Below, one piece after another: positions 35,226 through 43,292 of a stretch of DNA of 64,000 nucleotides (its first letter is position 1; every line of letters starts with the position of its first letter). Made by a program: the position numbers and the translations under genes. The stretch is from Proteus vulgaris. Lineage in GTDB: Bacteria > Pseudomonadota > Gammaproteobacteria > Enterobacterales > Enterobacteriaceae. The stretch is taken from assembly GCF_033708015.1 (NCBI RefSeq), contig NZ_CP137920.1, forward strand, positions 3,596,001 through 3,660,000, given 5' to 3'. The notes below the pieces were generated by a model that was not told the DNA's origin, did no database searches, and saw only the letters and a list, made by a program, of their open reading frames with translations.

Positions 35226-36563
35226 TCAAAGAAAAGAGAAGAAAATCATACCAATCACAGCACCTGTTGTACCAAGAATAGTTTCCATTAATGACCATGT
35301 TTTTAAGGTTTGTGCTTCTGTCGCACCCGTAAATTTACCAAACAACCAGAAACCTGAGTCATTAACATGGCTAAGAATAATAGAGCCCCCTGCAATACAT
35401 ACTGATAATGCCGCCATTTGAGCACCACTGTAACCTAACTCATTGATAACAGGTAAAACTAAACCAACGGTGGTTAAACAAGCAACCGTTGCTGAACCTT
35501 GAATAACACGTACTGCACCTGCCAGAATAAAACATGCGACGGCGATTGGCATACCTGCGCCAATTAACGCATTCCCTAATGCAGGGCCCACACCTGAATC
35601 GACTAAAACTTGCTTAAAGACACCACCAGCCCCTGTCACCAATAAAATGATCCCCGCAGGTTGGATGGCTGCAGAACAAATCTCCATTACTTTTTCTTTG
35701 CTCATTCCACGACGGATTGCCAAGCCGTAAATAGCCACTAAACAAGCGACAAGAATAGCAATAAAAGGATGACCAACAAATTCAAGGATATTGTACAGCG
35801 TTGAACCTTGCTCTACGAAACGCGCACCAATGGTTTTACATCCCACAAGAACTAAAGGTAATAACACAAGTGCAAGGCTGAAACCAAAAGAAGGCATTTT
35901 ATTCTGACCTAAACTCGGTTCCGATAAATCTTTTGGTAATGCTAAGGTGACATAACGACTGATAAAGTTACCGAAGATTGGACCTGCTAATAACATGCCC
36001 GGAATAGCCGCACATAAGCCAATTAAGATCATCCAACCAAAATCTGCATTCATTTGATCAGCTAACAGCATCGGCGTGGGTCCCGGCAATAAGAAAGCTG
36101 CCGCACCGGCAACACCCGCAAAGAGAGGGATCGCCATTTTCACCACATTGCCGCCAGTACGGCGAGCAACGGCAAATACAACACCAATTAATAAGACAAC
36201 AGCAACATCAAAAAACAGAGGTAAAGCACAAATTAAACCCGCAATACCTAATGCGTAGTTAGCACGTTTCTCACCAAAGTATTTTAATAATCGCACGGCA
36301 ATTTGGTCTAATGCCCCTGTTTCGTGCAGGATTTTACCAAACATTGCACCTAGCGCGACAACGATAGAGAGGAAACCTAAAGTTCCTCCCATGCCGTTTT
36401 GCATAGTTTGTGTGATTTTCTCCAAAGGCATACCTGAGAAAATACCCGCGCCAATAGCAACAATCATTAATGCGATAAAAGCATGTAAACGTGCATACAT
36501 AACAAAAAAGAGCAGTAATAAAACAGAGCCAACCGCCGTTAGCACCAATGTTAATGTACTCAT
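35226..36563 (-). CDS. gntU: Low-affinity gluconate/H+ symporter GntU-type (GntP family)
   Basis: This 445-residue inner-membrane permease with about 12-14 hydrophobic segments is close to E. coli GntU along its whole length: MSTLTLVLTAVGSVLLLL at the start, GMPLEKITQTMQNGMGGTLGFL, and SHVNDSGFWLFGKFTGATEAQTLKTW near the end. GntP-family permeases import gluconate by proton symport. It overlaps gntK by an ATGA junction, so it is co-translated with the kinase. Expression is likely set by the GntR operator upstream of gntK. Confidence 0.94.
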   Translation of the reverse strand: MSTLTLVLTAVGSVLLLLFFVMYARLHAFIALMIVAIGAGIFSGMPLEKITQTMQNGMGGTLGFLSIVVALGAMFGKILHETGALDQIAVRLLKYFGEKRANYALGIAGLICALPLFFDVAVVLLIGVVFAVARRTGGNVVKMAIPLFAGVAGAAAFLLPGPTPMLLADQMNADFGWMILIGLCAAIPGMLLAGPIFGNFISRYVTLALPKDLSEPSLGQNKMPSFGFSLALVLLPLVLVGCKTIGARFVEQGSTLYNILEFVGHPFIAILVACLVAIYGLAIRRGMSKEKVMEICSAAIQPAGIILLVTGAGGVFKQVLVDSGVGPALGNALIGAGMPIAVACFILAGAVRVIQGSATVACLTTVGLVLPVINELGYSGAQMAALSVCIAGGSIILSHVNDSGFWLFGKFTGATEAQTLKTWSLMETILGTTGAVIGMIFFSFL

Positions 36564-37114
36564 ACCGTTTCCCCTTCCAAAGTCCCTTGCGTGACTGAAT
36601 TAATCTTATTAATTACACTTTCAATCACATCATCAAGTGGCATTGAAATATCAATTTCATACACATCGTTTTCAGCCTTTGTTGGCTCTTCTAAGGTTTC
36701 AAATTGAGTCACTAACATTTGAGGTTTAAAGAAGTGCCCTTTACGCGCTTTTAATCGACTTTCAATTAGCTGATAGTCACCTTTTAAATATAAAAAGTGC
36801 AGACATTGATTGCCCTCTCTTAATATATCGCGATATTGTTTTTTCAATGCAGAACAAACAATTAATGAAATATTATTGGTTCTTTGCATCGCAAACGCAG
36901 CATCATTTAATGCGTGTAGCCAAGGTTTACGATCTGCATCATTTAAAGCCTGGCCTGATGCCATTTTAGTAATGTTTGAGCGAGGGTGGAGAAAATCGCC
37001 ATCCAAAAATGCTGCACCTGTACGTTGTGCAACACCACTTGCGACCGCAGATTTACCGCTGCCTGATACCCCCATTAAGATGAAAACATGGTGTAGGGAT
37101 TGGGTATCGTTCAT
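36560..37114 (-). CDS. gntK: Gluconokinase GntK
   Basis: This 184-residue kinase phosphorylates gluconate to 6-phosphogluconate. The P-loop GVSGSGKS lies near residues 15-22, and DGDFLHPRSNITKMASG and SALKKQYRD are typical of the GntK group. Substrate then enters the Entner-Doudoroff or pentose phosphate pathway. It is first in the gntK-gntU operon and has a double GntR operator 40-68 bases before its start. Confidence 0.95.
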   Translation of the reverse strand: MNDTQSLHHVFILMGVSGSGKSAVASGVAQRTGAAFLDGDFLHPRSNITKMASGQALNDADRKPWLHALNDAAFAMQRTNNISLIVCSALKKQYRDILREGNQCLHFLYLKGDYQLIESRLKARKGHFFKPQMLVTQFETLEEPTKAENDVYEIDISMPLDDVIESVINKINSVTQGTLEGETV

Positions 37115-37153
37115 AGAATGCTCCTTTAAGGCAGATATTAAGTCTTTTTTGTA

Positions 37154-37182
37154 ATGTTACCCGTAACTGTTACGGGTAACAT
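37154..37182. promoter_or_regulatory. GntR operator upstream of gntK
   Basis: A perfect 14-bp inverted repeat ATGTTACCCGTAAC / GTTACGGGTAACAT with a single central base. Each arm looks like a GntR box (ATGTTA-N4-TAACAT), so two overlapping boxes may be present. It lies between gntK and gntR, and gntR is nearby on the same strand. Confidence 0.85.
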
Positions 37183-37362
37183 ATCCGAAGTGGTAAGGTG
37201 AATACAACCACGAAGATCAACTAAGAAGTGAAAATGTGAGGTGACTCTCAAATGAAAGTAAGATGATCTACAAACTGACAACAAAACATCTGATCAACTT
37301 CTTTTTATTCACTGTAATATTGGACGTAATAACACGGAAAGAGAGAAGGTATCTCAATAAAA

Positions 37363-37394
37363 AACCCTATTGTTAATCATATAACAATAGGGTT
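37363..37394 (-). terminator. Rho-independent terminator of gntR
   Basis: A 13-bp perfect stem AACCCTATTGTTA / TAACAATAGGGTT with a 6-nt loop; the minus-strand tail is TTTTTTATTG. It separates gntR from the downstream gntK promoter region. Confidence 0.92.
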
Positions 37395-37435
37395 AGTAAA
37401 ATTATTAATTTAATTAATATCAATGAGTTATATAT

Positions 37436-38431
37436 TTAAATGCTTTCACCCGTAATAATACGGAAACCAACATCAATCACTTGACCTCGCGCAATTTTAC
37501 CTTTCATTCGTTTAAGCAATAAATCAGCGGCTTGTTGCCCCATTTCATCACGAGGGGTAAAGATACTTGCCAGACGAGGCGTCATCACTTGCCCCACATC
37601 ATGTCCGTGGAAACCCGATATTGCAATATCCTCTGGCACGGCAATACCTAAACGCTGACATTCAAAAACAGCACCTATCGCAATATCATCATTAGTGCAA
37701 TAAAGTCCATCTAAATCAGGATATTGCTTACGTGCAGCATGTAATAATTCAGCCCCTAATGAATAAGATGAGCTTTTTGGTGTCATCACATTACCGACAG
37801 GTAAACCCGCATTTTGCATTGCTTTTTCATAACCTTTTAAACGCATTAAGGTTCGTTCATCCTGTCTTGCGCCAAGGTAGATAACACGTTTGCATCCACG
37901 TTTGATCATCTCATTGACCATCTGTTCTGAAGCATCAACGTTATCTAATCCTACTGCCGAATCAAAACACGGCGAAACGCTGTCCATGATCTCCACCACA
38001 GGAATACCCGCCGTCTCTAGCATTTTCATTGTTTTTGGTGTGTGCGTTCTTTCAGCAAGAATAAGCCCATCGATATTATAAGAGAGTAATGAAAGCAGAC
38101 GCTCTTCTTCTTTTTCAGCACGATATCCATAGTGCGCTAACATAGTTTGATAACCGTATTTATCGGTCACTGATTCAATGCCTCGAATAACTTCGGCAAA
38201 CACTTGGTTAGTTAAAGAAGGTAGTAATACCCCAATCGCATGACTGGTCGAATTCGATAAAATATCAGGAGCGCGATTAGGAATATAATTAAGACTCTCT
38301 AATTCACGCGCAATTTTTTCTCGTAAAGCTTCCGAGACTTGTTCGGGGTTACGCAAAAAACGACTCACTGTCATTTTGGTAACACCAACTCGTGAAGCGA
38401 CATCCTGTAATGAGGGGCGTTTTTTCTTCAT
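37436..38431 (-). CDS. gntR: Gluconate utilization repressor GntR (LacI family)
   Basis: This 331-residue LacI/GalR-type repressor has an N-terminal helix-turn-helix (MKKKRPSLQDVASRVGVTKMTVSRFLRN, residues 1-28) and a periplasmic-binding-like effector domain. The ATG at 38431 is chosen because it gives the E. coli GntR length and start; a TTG four codons earlier extends the frame without a family counterpart. Shared stretches include IPNRAPDILSN, LLPSLTNQVFAEV and CTNDDIAIGA. It represses gntK-gntU through the 37154-37182 operator, relieved by gluconate. Confidence 0.95.
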   Translation of the reverse strand: MKKKRPSLQDVASRVGVTKMTVSRFLRNPEQVSEALREKIARELESLNYIPNRAPDILSNSTSHAIGVLLPSLTNQVFAEVIRGIESVTDKYGYQTMLAHYGYRAEKEEERLLSLLSYNIDGLILAERTHTPKTMKMLETAGIPVVEIMDSVSPCFDSAVGLDNVDASEQMVNEMIKRGCKRVIYLGARQDERTLMRLKGYEKAMQNAGLPVGNVMTPKSSSYSLGAELLHAARKQYPDLDGLYCTNDDIAIGAVFECQRLGIAVPEDIAISGFHGHDVGQVMTPRLASIFTPRDEMGQQAADLLLKRMKGKIARGQVIDVGFRIITGESI

Positions 38432-38605
38432 TTTATATCGCAACTATCCAAAAACACTCGTATTAATACGCACTTTAATTTTCCAAGAACGCTGATTATA
38501 GCCCTAGGTTATACACTATTTCGAATAAAGTTTTTTAGATGTCTGCCTAGATTTGATTTTGACTGATGATCCCTTGACTTAAACCAAAGGAAAGATAGTA
38601 TTCTT

Positions 38606-38629
38606 CGCTATATAATTAATGAAATAACG
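38606..38629. promoter_or_regulatory. Candidate ModE operator upstream of the ABC transporter operon
   Basis: Arms CGCTAT and ATAACG spaced by 12 bases. The arms and spacing agree with the E. coli modABCD ModE site as I remember it (CGTTAT, 12 bases, ATAACG). It follows a plausible promoter (TTGACT at 38574-38579, TAGTAT at 38596-38601), so bound ModE would cover the transcription start. It is 33 bases before the start codon. Confidence 0.6.
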
Positions 38630-38662
38630 ATATCAATCTAAAATAATAAATAGTGTGAACTT

Positions 38663-39694
38663 ATGGCGATCCACAGACGACAATTTCTAACGTACCTCAC
38701 AACCATTGCGACATTATCAGCACTTCCGAACACGGTAAGAGCAGCAATAACCTCACGCATTGCAGCACAATTTGGGCATATTCCCGCATCAACCACGATC
38801 CATCGCGTGATAAGTGCTGGACCTCCGACTGATCAATTGTTACTCGCATTAGCGCCTGAAAAACTATTGGGTTTCTCCTCACTTAATTTAGAAAAAAATC
38901 CTTTATTTTCAGATGAGCTGCGTAAATTACCCCGTTTAGGGCGCTTATCAGGACGAGGAAGTACACTCTCTTTAGAGGCTTTACTAGCGTTAGAACCCGA
39001 TATCATTATTGATAGTGGTAATGTGGATGAAACCTATCGTTCATTAGCGAAACGTGTTTCTGATCAAACCGGTATACCCTATGTATTAATTGATGGCACA
39101 TTAAAGGATAGTCCCGCTCAATTACGTCAAACGGGAGCTTTATTAGGTGTTGCAGAAAAAGCAGAAACATTAGCGCTCATTGCAGAGCAGTATCTTAATG
39201 ATGCTACCTTGTTTGCTTCTACACAAAAAACAAGCCCACGTTTTTACCTTGCTCGCGGTGCAAAGGGGTTGCAAACGGGTGCAAGAAACTCCATCCATAC
39301 TGAAGCCATTGAAACCTTAGGTTTTGAAAATGTGGTAGATATCCCTAATTTCAAGGGACTAACAGATGTTTCACCAGAACAACTATTAATGTGGGATCCT
39401 GAAATTATCATCACACAAGATGAAAATGCCTATCAGCAAATAATGCAACACCCTGTATGGAAAAGCATTCAAGCCGTTAAAAACCACCAAGTGCTGTTAT
39501 TTAAAGGCTTGCCATTCGGTTGGCTAGATGGACCTCCAGGTATCAACCGTTTAATGGGAATGCGCCGCTTACAGAGCCATTTTGATGCTCGAATAGAAAA
39601 TCAAGCCATTCAAGATCTACAAAATTACTTTATGCATTTTTACCATACACCATTAAGTAGTGAGCGATGCCAGCAATTGCTGAGGTATTCATGA
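38663..39694 (+). CDS. ABC transporter substrate-binding protein (FecB/BtuF fold), Tat-exported, likely molybdenum-linked
   Basis: This 343-residue periplasmic binding protein of the class III (helical backbone) group starts with HRRQFLT, a twin-arginine motif, then a hydrophobic stretch and a cleavage site near VRAA (residue 28). The two lobes contain HRVISAGPPTDQLLLAL and EALLALEPDIIID, as in FecB/MolA-type proteins. These bind siderophores, haem, cobalamin or, in Haemophilus MolA, molybdate and tungstate. It is the first of five overlapping genes and follows a ModE-like palindrome. I infer a molybdenum or tungsten substrate; an iron chelate cannot be excluded. Confidence 0.82.
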   Translation: MAIHRRQFLTYLTTIATLSALPNTVRAAITSRIAAQFGHIPASTTIHRVISAGPPTDQLLLALAPEKLLGFSSLNLEKNPLFSDELRKLPRLGRLSGRGSTLSLEALLALEPDIIIDSGNVDETYRSLAKRVSDQTGIPYVLIDGTLKDSPAQLRQTGALLGVAEKAETLALIAEQYLNDATLFASTQKTSPRFYLARGAKGLQTGARNSIHTEAIETLGFENVVDIPNFKGLTDVSPEQLLMWDPEIIITQDENAYQQIMQHPVWKSIQAVKNHQVLLFKGLPFGWLDGPPGINRLMGMRRLQSHFDARIENQAIQDLQNYFMHFYHTPLSSERCQQLLRYS

Positions 39695-40689
39695 GTCAAT
39701 CAGCACGCATCATGCTTTTATTTATAGTATTCGCCATCGTTGCGTTAATTGCGCTCACCAGTGGTAAGTATTCACTTACATCTAATGAACTATGGACGCT
39801 GGTAAGTAATAAGTTGACGGGCAATACAGAGTATAACCGTACTGAAACGGTCTTTTGGCAAATAAGATTTCCTCGTGTTCTGGCAGCGATCTTAATAGGT
39901 GGTGGATTAGCAATTGCAGGGGCTGCTTATCAAGGTATGTTCCGAAATCCATTGGTATCACCAGATATTCTAGGCGTTTCGTCTGGTGCGGGTGTCGGAG
40001 CCGTCTTCGGTATTTTTCTTGGACAATCGATGTTGTCGATCCAACTTTTCGCCTTTGTGGGAGGATTAGCAACTGTTGCCCTCGTTTACTTTATTGCACG
40101 ACTTGCGAAACAGCACGATCCCGTACTTTCACTTGTATTGGTCGGTATTGCCATTAGTGCATTATGTGGTTCGGCAATCTCATTAATGAAAATTCTTGCC
40201 GATCCTTATACTCAGTTACCTTCAATCACCTTTTGGCTTCTTGGCGGGCTTTCAACTATTACTGCCTCTGATTTGCGATCTGTGGCGCCTTTAATGTTAG
40301 TGGGCTTTATTCCGCTGATTTTACTGCGCTGGCGTATGAATATACTCAGTCTTTCCGATGAAGAAGCCAGAGCATTAGGTTTAAATGTCGAAATCACTCG
40401 ACTTGTCTTTATTTTGTCAGCCACACTCATCACAGCAAGTGCCGTTTCTATCGCAGGTATTATTGGGTGGCTCGGCTTAATTGTTCCTCATATTGCAAGA
40501 TTGTTAGTAGGCGCCAACTTCAGCCAACAACTCCCTGTTTCCTTACTTGTGGGAGCTATCATGTTGTTAATGACAGACACACTCGCGCGTACAATTGCCA
40601 ATATTGAACTTCCATTGGGTATTTTAACGTCTGCCATTGGTGCGCCATTCTTCTTAATGTTATTACTCAGAACGAGGAAAGGCTCATGA
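39691..40689 (+). CDS. FecCD-family ABC transporter permease (MolB-like)
   Basis: This 332-residue membrane protein has about ten hydrophobic segments. The start at 39691 overlaps the stop of the binding protein gene (ATGA) and has GAGG in front; an earlier ATG eight codons upstream lacks this. Family stretches are WQIRFPRVLAAILIGGGLAIAGAAYQGMFRNPLVSPDILG and AGIIGWLGLIVPHIARLLVG. FecCD permeases form homodimers or heterodimers; only one is present here, so a homodimer is expected. It ends with an ATGA overlap on the ATPase gene. Confidence 0.9.
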   Translation: MSQSARIMLLFIVFAIVALIALTSGKYSLTSNELWTLVSNKLTGNTEYNRTETVFWQIRFPRVLAAILIGGGLAIAGAAYQGMFRNPLVSPDILGVSSGAGVGAVFGIFLGQSMLSIQLFAFVGGLATVALVYFIARLAKQHDPVLSLVLVGIAISALCGSAISLMKILADPYTQLPSITFWLLGGLSTITASDLRSVAPLMLVGFIPLILLRWRMNILSLSDEEARALGLNVEITRLVFILSATLITASAVSIAGIIGWLGLIVPHIARLLVGANFSQQLPVSLLVGAIMLLMTDTLARTIANIELPLGILTSAIGAPFFLMLLLRTRKGS

Positions 40690-41480
40690 TCATTGCTAAT
40701 GCAAAGCAGCTCGCTATTGGCTATAAAGGCAAAACCTTAATTAAAGATCTCTCATTTCACATTAAACAAGGGCAAATCATCTGCTTATTAGGTGCCAATG
40801 GCTGCGGCAAAACGACACTGATGCGAACGCTGTTAGGGCTAATACCTTGTATTGACGGTGAAATTAATATTGCGGGCAAAAACATAAGTAAGTGGTCACC
40901 AATAGAACTTGCTAAAATGGTAGCATATGTTCCTCAAGCTACACATATCCCCTTTTCATTCAATGTTATCGATATGGTCGTGATGGGACGAGGAGCGCAT
41001 ATTTCCTTTTTTTCTATGCCTAGCGCACAAGATAAAACCATGGCAATGGAAACCTTAGAAATGCTCTCGCTTTCTCATCTTGCTCACCGAACTTTTGATA
41101 CTTTAAGTGGTGGTGAAAAACAGATGGTTTTAATTGCACGTGCACTGGTGCAACGACCTAAGTTGTTGATTATGGATGAGCCAGCCGCAAGCCTTGATTT
41201 TGGTAATCAAATCAAACTGCTTACCCAAGTTAACGCATTAAAAACACTGGGTATTAGTGTTTTTATGTCTACACATCATCCTCAGCACGCCGCCTCTTTG
41301 GCTGATGATGTCATTTTACTGACACCTCATACCCCTGTTTTGCAAAATAGTCCTGAAATTTTGCTGACACCCAATAATTTAGCGCACCTTTACGGTGTAC
41401 AACCCACAGATATTCAGGCGCATTTTCACGCCTACTCGGATAATAACAATGAATATAGGCAAGAATATGAACACAATTGA
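40686..41480 (+). CDS. ABC transporter ATP-binding protein (FecE/MolC-like)
   Basis: This 264-residue ATPase has Walker A GANGCGKTT (about residues 36-44), signature LSGGEKQ, and Walker B LLIMDEPAASLD. It is typical of the FepC/BtuD group for metal chelates. It overlaps the permease by ATGA and the methyltransferase start by 14 bases. It powers uptake of the substrate delivered by the 38663 binding protein. Confidence 0.92.
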   Translation: MIIANAKQLAIGYKGKTLIKDLSFHIKQGQIICLLGANGCGKTTLMRTLLGLIPCIDGEINIAGKNISKWSPIELAKMVAYVPQATHIPFSFNVIDMVVMGRGAHISFFSMPSAQDKTMAMETLEMLSLSHLAHRTFDTLSGGEKQMVLIARALVQRPKLLIMDEPAASLDFGNQIKLLTQVNALKTLGISVFMSTHHPQHAASLADDVILLTPHTPVLQNSPEILLTPNNLAHLYGVQPTDIQAHFHAYSDNNNEYRQEYEHN

Positions 41481-42291
41481 AACCACGGATTTTGCTGAAC
41501 TTTATAAAAATCACATGATACAGGCTGAAAGAACCAAGAAAGAGCCAGCACATTGGGACAAGCGAGCTGAAAAAATGGCAGAAACCTGTGCCAACCCTCG
41601 CGATCCTTATTTAATAAAATTTCGTGAAATGATGGATTTTACCGGTGCTGAAACCCTATTAGATGTGGGTTGTGGCCCTGGCTCTATCAGCATTCATGTA
41701 GCAGATAAATTCAAAAAAATCATTGGTATTGATTACAGTACAGGTATGTTAACTGTCGCTAAACGTAGAGCTAAACAAGCGGGTATTAACCACGCTGAAT
41801 TTATCACTTGTGCATGGGAAGATAGTTGGGATGATCTTCCTCATTGTGATATCGTTGTTGCCTCACGCTCAACATTAGTGATGGATTTACAAGCTGCACT
41901 CTTAAAGCTTAATCGTCAAGCTAAACTACGCGTTTATACCACTCACACCGTTTCTCCAACCTTTGTTGATCAACGCATTATTCGCTTACTGGGTCGAAAT
42001 GTTCCTACGCTTCCCACGTATATTTATGCTGTAAACATGCTGAACCAAATGGGTATTCACCCTAAAGTGGATTATATTCGTAGCCGTAACTGTCAGAGTA
42101 ATTTCAATAGCCTTGAGCAATTTATCGAAGGCATCAACTTCTCCGTAGGACCTTTAAATAAAGACGAAATTGTCCGCTTAACTCATTACTATCATGAAAG
42201 CCTTGAAAAAGGTGTTTCACTGATTTCACCAACTCGTGATTGGGCGATGGTTTCTTGGGATGTCGTCCCTGAAAGTGAGCTAACCCTATGA
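41467..42291 (+). CDS. Class I SAM-dependent methyltransferase in the ABC/ModD operon
   Basis: This 274-residue protein has a Rossmann-type methyltransferase domain with motif I LLDVGCGPGSISIHVA and an acidic residue at the end of the next strand (IIGIDYSTGM). The start at 41467 is chosen because AGGCAAGAAT lies in front and the earlier candidates (41449, or a GTG at 41395 deep inside the ATPase gene) have no site. The substrate is unknown. Its position between the ATPase and ModD, with overlaps, indicates a role in the same pathway, perhaps modifying or releasing the imported ligand. Confidence 0.85.
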   Translation: MNTIETTDFAELYKNHMIQAERTKKEPAHWDKRAEKMAETCANPRDPYLIKFREMMDFTGAETLLDVGCGPGSISIHVADKFKKIIGIDYSTGMLTVAKRRAKQAGINHAEFITCAWEDSWDDLPHCDIVVASRSTLVMDLQAALLKLNRQAKLRVYTTHTVSPTFVDQRIIRLLGRNVPTLPTYIYAVNMLNQMGIHPKVDYIRSRNCQSNFNSLEQFIEGINFSVGPLNKDEIVRLTHYYHESLEKGVSLISPTRDWAMVSWDVVPESELTL

Positions 42292-43139
42292 TTTATTATC
42301 CTGATGCCTTTCTTGATAACTTATTGATGGAAGATATCCAATATGGCGATCTCACTAGCCGAGCGCTCAATATTGGTGATCAACTCGGTACGATGACCTT
42401 TACACGCCGTGAAGCAGGCTGTGTCAGTGGGATCACGCTAGGTTGCCGTTTATTAGAAAAATTAGGGTTGGTCGTCACTGCACATCGGCAAGATGGTGAT
42501 TTTGCTGATAAAGAGGATTGTTTAATCACGGCAGAAGGTCGTGCTGATGCGCTACACCAAGGCTGGAAAGTAGTACAAAACGTGCTGGAATGGAGTTGTG
42601 GCGTGAGTGATTATATGGCAAGAATGCTGGAAATCTATCATCGCTACCAACCTAAAGGGCAAATAGCGTGTACACGTAAAAATATCCCTAATACCAAACT
42701 ACTGGCAACCCAAGCAGTACTTGCGGGCGGTGGGATTATTCATCGCCAAGGTTGTTCTGAAACTATCTTACTCTTTGCTAATCATCGTCGATTTTTAGCA
42801 GAGCCGGATAATTGGACGCAACATGTCAAGCAATTACGCCAAGCCGCACCTGAAAAATGTATTGTTGTAGAAGCTGACGATATTGAACAAGCGAGAGAAG
42901 CGCTAAAAGCACAACCTGATATTTTACAGCTAGATAAATTCTCTCTTAAAGATATTTCACAGTTACAACAAGAAGCGTCTCAAATTGCGCCTCATTGTCA
43001 CTTATCGCTGGCAGGGGGCATTAACCTCAATACTATCGAGAAATATGCGCAAACGGGCATCACCTTAATGGTAACGTCTTCACCCTATTATGCCTCACCC
43101 ACCGATATTAAAGTTCGGCTTTATCCCAAAATTAAATAA
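42288..43139 (+). CDS. modD: ModD, nicotinate-nucleotide pyrophosphorylase-like molybdenum protein
   Basis: This 283-residue protein belongs to the quinolinate phosphoribosyltransferase (NadC) fold, ModD subgroup. Landmarks are MEDIQYGDLTSRAL, CTRKNIPNTKLLATQAVLAGGG and IVVEADDIEQA, followed by LSLAGGIN. ModD genes commonly sit with molybdate transport genes; the reaction is not established. NadC itself makes NAD precursors and is unlinked to transport. Here ModD is the last gene of the operon and is coupled to the methyltransferase by ATGA. It is the main clue, with the ModE-like sites, for a molybdenum role. Confidence 0.88.
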   Translation: MIYYPDAFLDNLLMEDIQYGDLTSRALNIGDQLGTMTFTRREAGCVSGITLGCRLLEKLGLVVTAHRQDGDFADKEDCLITAEGRADALHQGWKVVQNVLEWSCGVSDYMARMLEIYHRYQPKGQIACTRKNIPNTKLLATQAVLAGGGIIHRQGCSETILLFANHRRFLAEPDNWTQHVKQLRQAAPEKCIVVEADDIEQAREALKAQPDILQLDKFSLKDISQLQQEASQIAPHCHLSLAGGINLNTIEKYAQTGITLMVTSSPYYASPTDIKVRLYPKIK

Positions 43140-43193
43140 AAAAACAATACATTATAAGTAAGTGAGTATTTACATATTTTATCAATAATACAC

Positions 43194-43228
43194 AAAATGA
43201 GTGCTAACACATTGTCAGTACTCATTTT
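43194..43228 (+). terminator. Terminator downstream of modD
   Basis: Stem AAAATGAGT / ACTCATTTT with a large loop, followed by TTTATTTTGC-like T-rich sequence. It ends the transporter operon and suggests that the receptor gene has its own promoter. Confidence 0.65.
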
Positions 43229-43249
43229 ATTCATTTATTTTGCACCATT

Positions 43250-43273
43250 CGTTATATAAAAATTTACATATAG
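43250..43273. promoter_or_regulatory. Second candidate ModE site, upstream of the TonB-dependent receptor gene
   Basis: Left arm CGTTAT, 12 spacer bases, right arm ATATAG. The left arm is a perfect match to the remembered E. coli arm; the right arm departs from ATAACG at two positions. Same 24-base span as the site at 38606. It lies 20 bases before the receptor start. Confidence 0.45.
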
Positions 43274-43292
43274 ATTAAAAATTGAGATTGGA

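Noticed and set aside
38606..38629. Fur box at the ABC transporter promoter
   Set aside because: The sequence does not follow the GATAAT/ATTATC pattern of Fur sites; ModE-type arms fit much better.
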